27,410 nt of DNA from Candidatus Dadabacteria bacterium (GTDB lineage: Bacteria; Desulfobacterota_D; UBA1144; Nemesobacterales; CSP1-2): contig JAKEHC010000021.1 in NCBI GenBank assembly GCA_022615255.1, positions 1 to 27,410 on the forward strand. The letters are read 5' to 3'. Positions within the stretch are counted from its first letter, which is position 1. Every line of letters begins with the position of its first letter. The position numbers and the translations under genes are program-made. Below, piece after piece: positions 25,550-27,410 of the stretch. Under the pieces are notes generated by a model. The model was not told the DNA's origin and did not search any database. It was given only the letters and a program-made list of their open reading frames with translations.

Positions 25550-26916
25550 TGTACGGACGAATTAGGAACATCCATTTTGTTGGAATTGGCGGAATAGGAA
25601 TGAGCGGCATAGCTGAGGTGCTTCTCAATATGAGCTATAGCGTCACAGGCTCTGATTTGAAGAGATCTGATATTATAGAAAGACTCGAGCGTCTCGGTGC
25701 AAAAATCTTTATAAATCACAGTAAAGAAAATGTTGGGAGCGCCGATGTAGTTGTTATATCGTCCGCTATCAAGAAAAATAACCCTGAGGTGCTTCAAGCA
25801 CAATCCCACAAGATTCCTGTGATACCTAGGGCGGAAATGCTTGCAGAGCTAATGAGACTTAAATACGGCATTGCCATTGCGGGAAGCCATGGAAAGACTA
25901 CCACAACCTCGATGATTTCAACCGTTTTAGGATTCGGGGGTTTTGATCCGACTATTGTTGTAGGTGGCAAGGTTAAGACCCTTGATTCAAATGCACACCT
26001 AGGAAAGGGGAGCTTCATGGTCGTCGAAGCAGATGAAAGCGACGGTTCTTTTCTCATGCTTTCCCCTGTTATTGCAGTAGTAACAAACATAGACAAGGAG
26101 CATCTTGATTACTATGAGAATATAACTCGCCTAGAGGAAACCTTTTCAACCTTTTTAAATAAAATCCCATTTTATGGACTCGCTGTTCTTTGTCAAGACT
26201 CCTTTCACGTTAAGTCAATTATTTCCAACTTTAAAAAGAGATTTATCACCTACGGAATTTCTTCACAGGCTGAATTCAGGGCAGAAGGTATCAAGGTTCA
26301 TGGATTTGAAACCGATTTCAAGGTTTTATTCAATAACTCTTTATTAGGAAACGTAAAGCTTAATGTTCCCGGAAGGCATAATGCCCAGAATTCTTTAGCC
26401 TCTTTCGCTGTAGGAATGGAGCTTGGAATGAGCTTTGAGCGTATAAGAGATGGGCTTAGTGAATTTAGGGGTATCGAAAGAAGGCTTCAAATCAAGGGCG
26501 AAAAAAGCGGTGTATTAGTTATTGATGATTATGGGCATCATCCCGAGGAAATTCGTGAAACCTTAAGAACATTAAGGGAATCGTTTTCAAAAAGGCTTAT
26601 AGTAATTTTCCAGCCTCATAGATATACTAGAACAAAACTTCTATTTAATGACTTTGTCTCGGTGTTGGGTGAGCCTGATATGCTTCATGTACTTGATATC
26701 TACCCGGCAGGGGAAACATCTATTCCCGGAGTTACTTCTGATAAGCTGACACAAGCAATCAAAAACAAAGGACACAAGGATGTGTATTATACAAAGGAAC
26801 CGGATGAGGTAGTCAAACGTGTTTTGGAGGTGTCAAGACCAGGAGATTTGGTTCTTACCCTCGGAGCTGGCAACGTTTGGAAGCTTGGAGAGAAGATAGT
26901 TGAGGAGATTTCATGA
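25549..26916 (+). CDS. murC: UDP-N-acetylmuramate--L-alanine ligase
   Basis: This 455-residue cytoplasmic ligase adds the first amino acid, L-alanine, to UDP-MurNAc. The N-terminal motif HFVGIGGIGMSG lies at 9-20, and the ATP loop AGSHGKTTTT at 111-120. EADESDGSF, NIDKEHLDYY and the domain-3 motifs DDYGHHPEEI and FQPHRYTRT are all diagnostic of MurC. Length is normal (about 450-490). It begins one base inside the murG stop (TAATG) and its TGA overlaps the murB ATG. Confidence 0.96.
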   Translation: MYGRIRNIHFVGIGGIGMSGIAEVLLNMSYSVTGSDLKRSDIIERLERLGAKIFINHSKENVGSADVVVISSAIKKNNPEVLQAQSHKIPVIPRAEMLAELMRLKYGIAIAGSHGKTTTTSMISTVLGFGGFDPTIVVGGKVKTLDSNAHLGKGSFMVVEADESDGSFLMLSPVIAVVTNIDKEHLDYYENITRLEETFSTFLNKIPFYGLAVLCQDSFHVKSIISNFKKRFITYGISSQAEFRAEGIKVHGFETDFKVLFNNSLLGNVKLNVPGRHNAQNSLASFAVGMELGMSFERIRDGLSEFRGIERRLQIKGEKSGVLVIDDYGHHPEEIRETLRTLRESFSKRLIVIFQPHRYTRTKLLFNDFVSVLGEPDMLHVLDIYPAGETSIPGVTSDKLTQAIKNKGHKDVYYTKEPDEVVKRVLEVSRPGDLVLTLGAGNVWKLGEKIVEEIS

Positions 26917-27410
26917 ACCGTATTATAAAAGAGCTTGAAAAGGTCGGATGTGAATATGAACGGGATTATTCCATGATCCATTACACATCTATGCGTGTTG
27001 GTGGTTTAGCCGACCTCGTAGTTTTTCCAAAGAGCCAGCCTGAGCTTATAACGGTTCTTAATATGCTTTCCTCTCTCGATTTCCCATGGACTGTTCTCGG
27101 AGGGGGATCAAACACAATTATCGATGACTCCGGAATAAGGGGTGTTTTAATCAGCACAAAAAAGATGCGTGATATTAGGATACTAAGGAACGGAAAGGTA
27201 ATCGCAGAAGCCGGTGCTGTATTAGGCTCGGTTTTAAATAAATCTATCCGCGGAGAGCTTTCAGGTTTTGAATTTGCCGCAGGAATTCCGGGAACGGTAG
27301 GCGGCGGTATCTTTATGAATGCCGGAGCGAACGATGGAGAGATAAAAGACGTTGTAGATAATGTCTGGGTTTGGCTGAATGGGAAAGAGATTTCGATATC
27401 TAGGGATGAA
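26913..27410 (+). CDS. murB: UDP-N-acetylenolpyruvoylglucosamine reductase (partial, cut by window end)
   Basis: The first 166 codons of MurB, the FAD-dependent reductase that makes UDP-MurNAc from UDP-GlcNAc-enolpyruvate, are in the window. Visible motifs are HYTSMRVGGLADLVV (23-37), the FAD-binding LGGGSNTIIDD and GFEFAAGIPGTVGGGIFMNAGA. The ATG overlaps the murC stop (ATGA). The C-terminal half, including the catalytic Ser/Glu region, lies beyond the window, so completeness and type (I or II) cannot be judged. The order murC-murB suggests that ddl and ftsQ-A-Z may follow. Confidence 0.95.
   Translation, partial: MNRIIKELEKVGCEYERDYSMIHYTSMRVGGLADLVVFPKSQPELITVLNMLSSLDFPWTVLGGGSNTIIDDSGIRGVLISTKKMRDIRILRNGKVIAEAGAVLGSVLNKSIRGELSGFEFAAGIPGTVGGGIFMNAGANDGEIKDVVDNVWVWLNGKEISISRDE

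Noticed and set aside
1..27410. CRISPR arrays, insertion sequences, prophage, tRNA genes
   Set aside because: No spaced identical repeats, transposase or integrase genes, or cloverleaf-like segments were seen on either strand.

Overview
The window looks like a chromosomal segment of a Gram-negative, moderately AT-rich bacterium, here called deltaproteobacterial-grade (Desulfobacterota or a related candidate phylum). This rests on three things: the murE product carries a DNPR motif that predicts meso-diaminopimelate peptidoglycan, the division/cell-wall cluster has the classical proteobacterial order, and a small DUF4911-like protein sits just before it. The taxonomic call is inference only; there is no rRNA or tRNA in the window to anchor it.

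Left part (1-9381) is a mixed accessory region. A truncated minus-strand gene starts at the very left edge behind an exceptionally strong Shine-Dalgarno. Then follow an exported alpha/beta hydrolase (minus), a DASS/SLC13-type anion:sodium symporter and an aldo/keto reductase (plus, probably co-transcribed), and a minus-strand pair of an L,D-transpeptidase and a sucrase/ferredoxin-like protein. Next come two adjacent broken genes: an FAD-dependent phytoene-dehydrogenase-like oxidoreductase (one frameshift and one stop) and a homocysteine S-methyltransferase (two frameshifts and one stop). A minus-strand Mrr-like restriction-endonuclease-fold protein with two CxxC pairs and a C-terminal helical tail closes this part.

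Middle part (9382-13815) holds a membrane-anchored SGNH-hydrolase-like protein (plus), the lipid II flippase MurJ (minus), a metallo-beta-lactamase-fold hydrolase (plus) and a small DUF4911-like protein (minus) whose stop codon overlaps that of the hydrolase.

Right part (13816-27410) begins with about 490 bp of gene-free AT-rich DNA that ends in a near-consensus sigma70 promoter and three AGTGG direct repeats at an exact 10-bp period, a textbook MraZ operator. It drives a compact dcw cluster, all on the plus strand: mraZ, rsmH, ftsL, ftsI, murE, murF, mraY, murD, ftsW, murG, murC and murB (cut by the window end). Genes overlap or nearly abut (four ATGA/GTGA junctions, one TAATG). The only sizeable gap is mraY-murD, where a small hairpin sits at the mraY stop codon. 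Together the cluster supplies every UDP-MurNAc-pentapeptide ligase (MurC, D, E, F), the two lipid-intermediate enzymes (MraY, MurG), the septal polymerase pair (FtsW/FtsI) with FtsL, and the autoregulator MraZ. The nearby MurJ would flip the lipid II made by this pathway.

I see no CRISPR array, insertion sequence, prophage or tRNA. I find no convincing undescribed multi-gene system. The most interesting items are the MraZ operator, the two neighbouring pseudogenes, the unusual zinc-bracketed Mrr-like protein, and the SGNH protein lacking its usual catalytic Asp.
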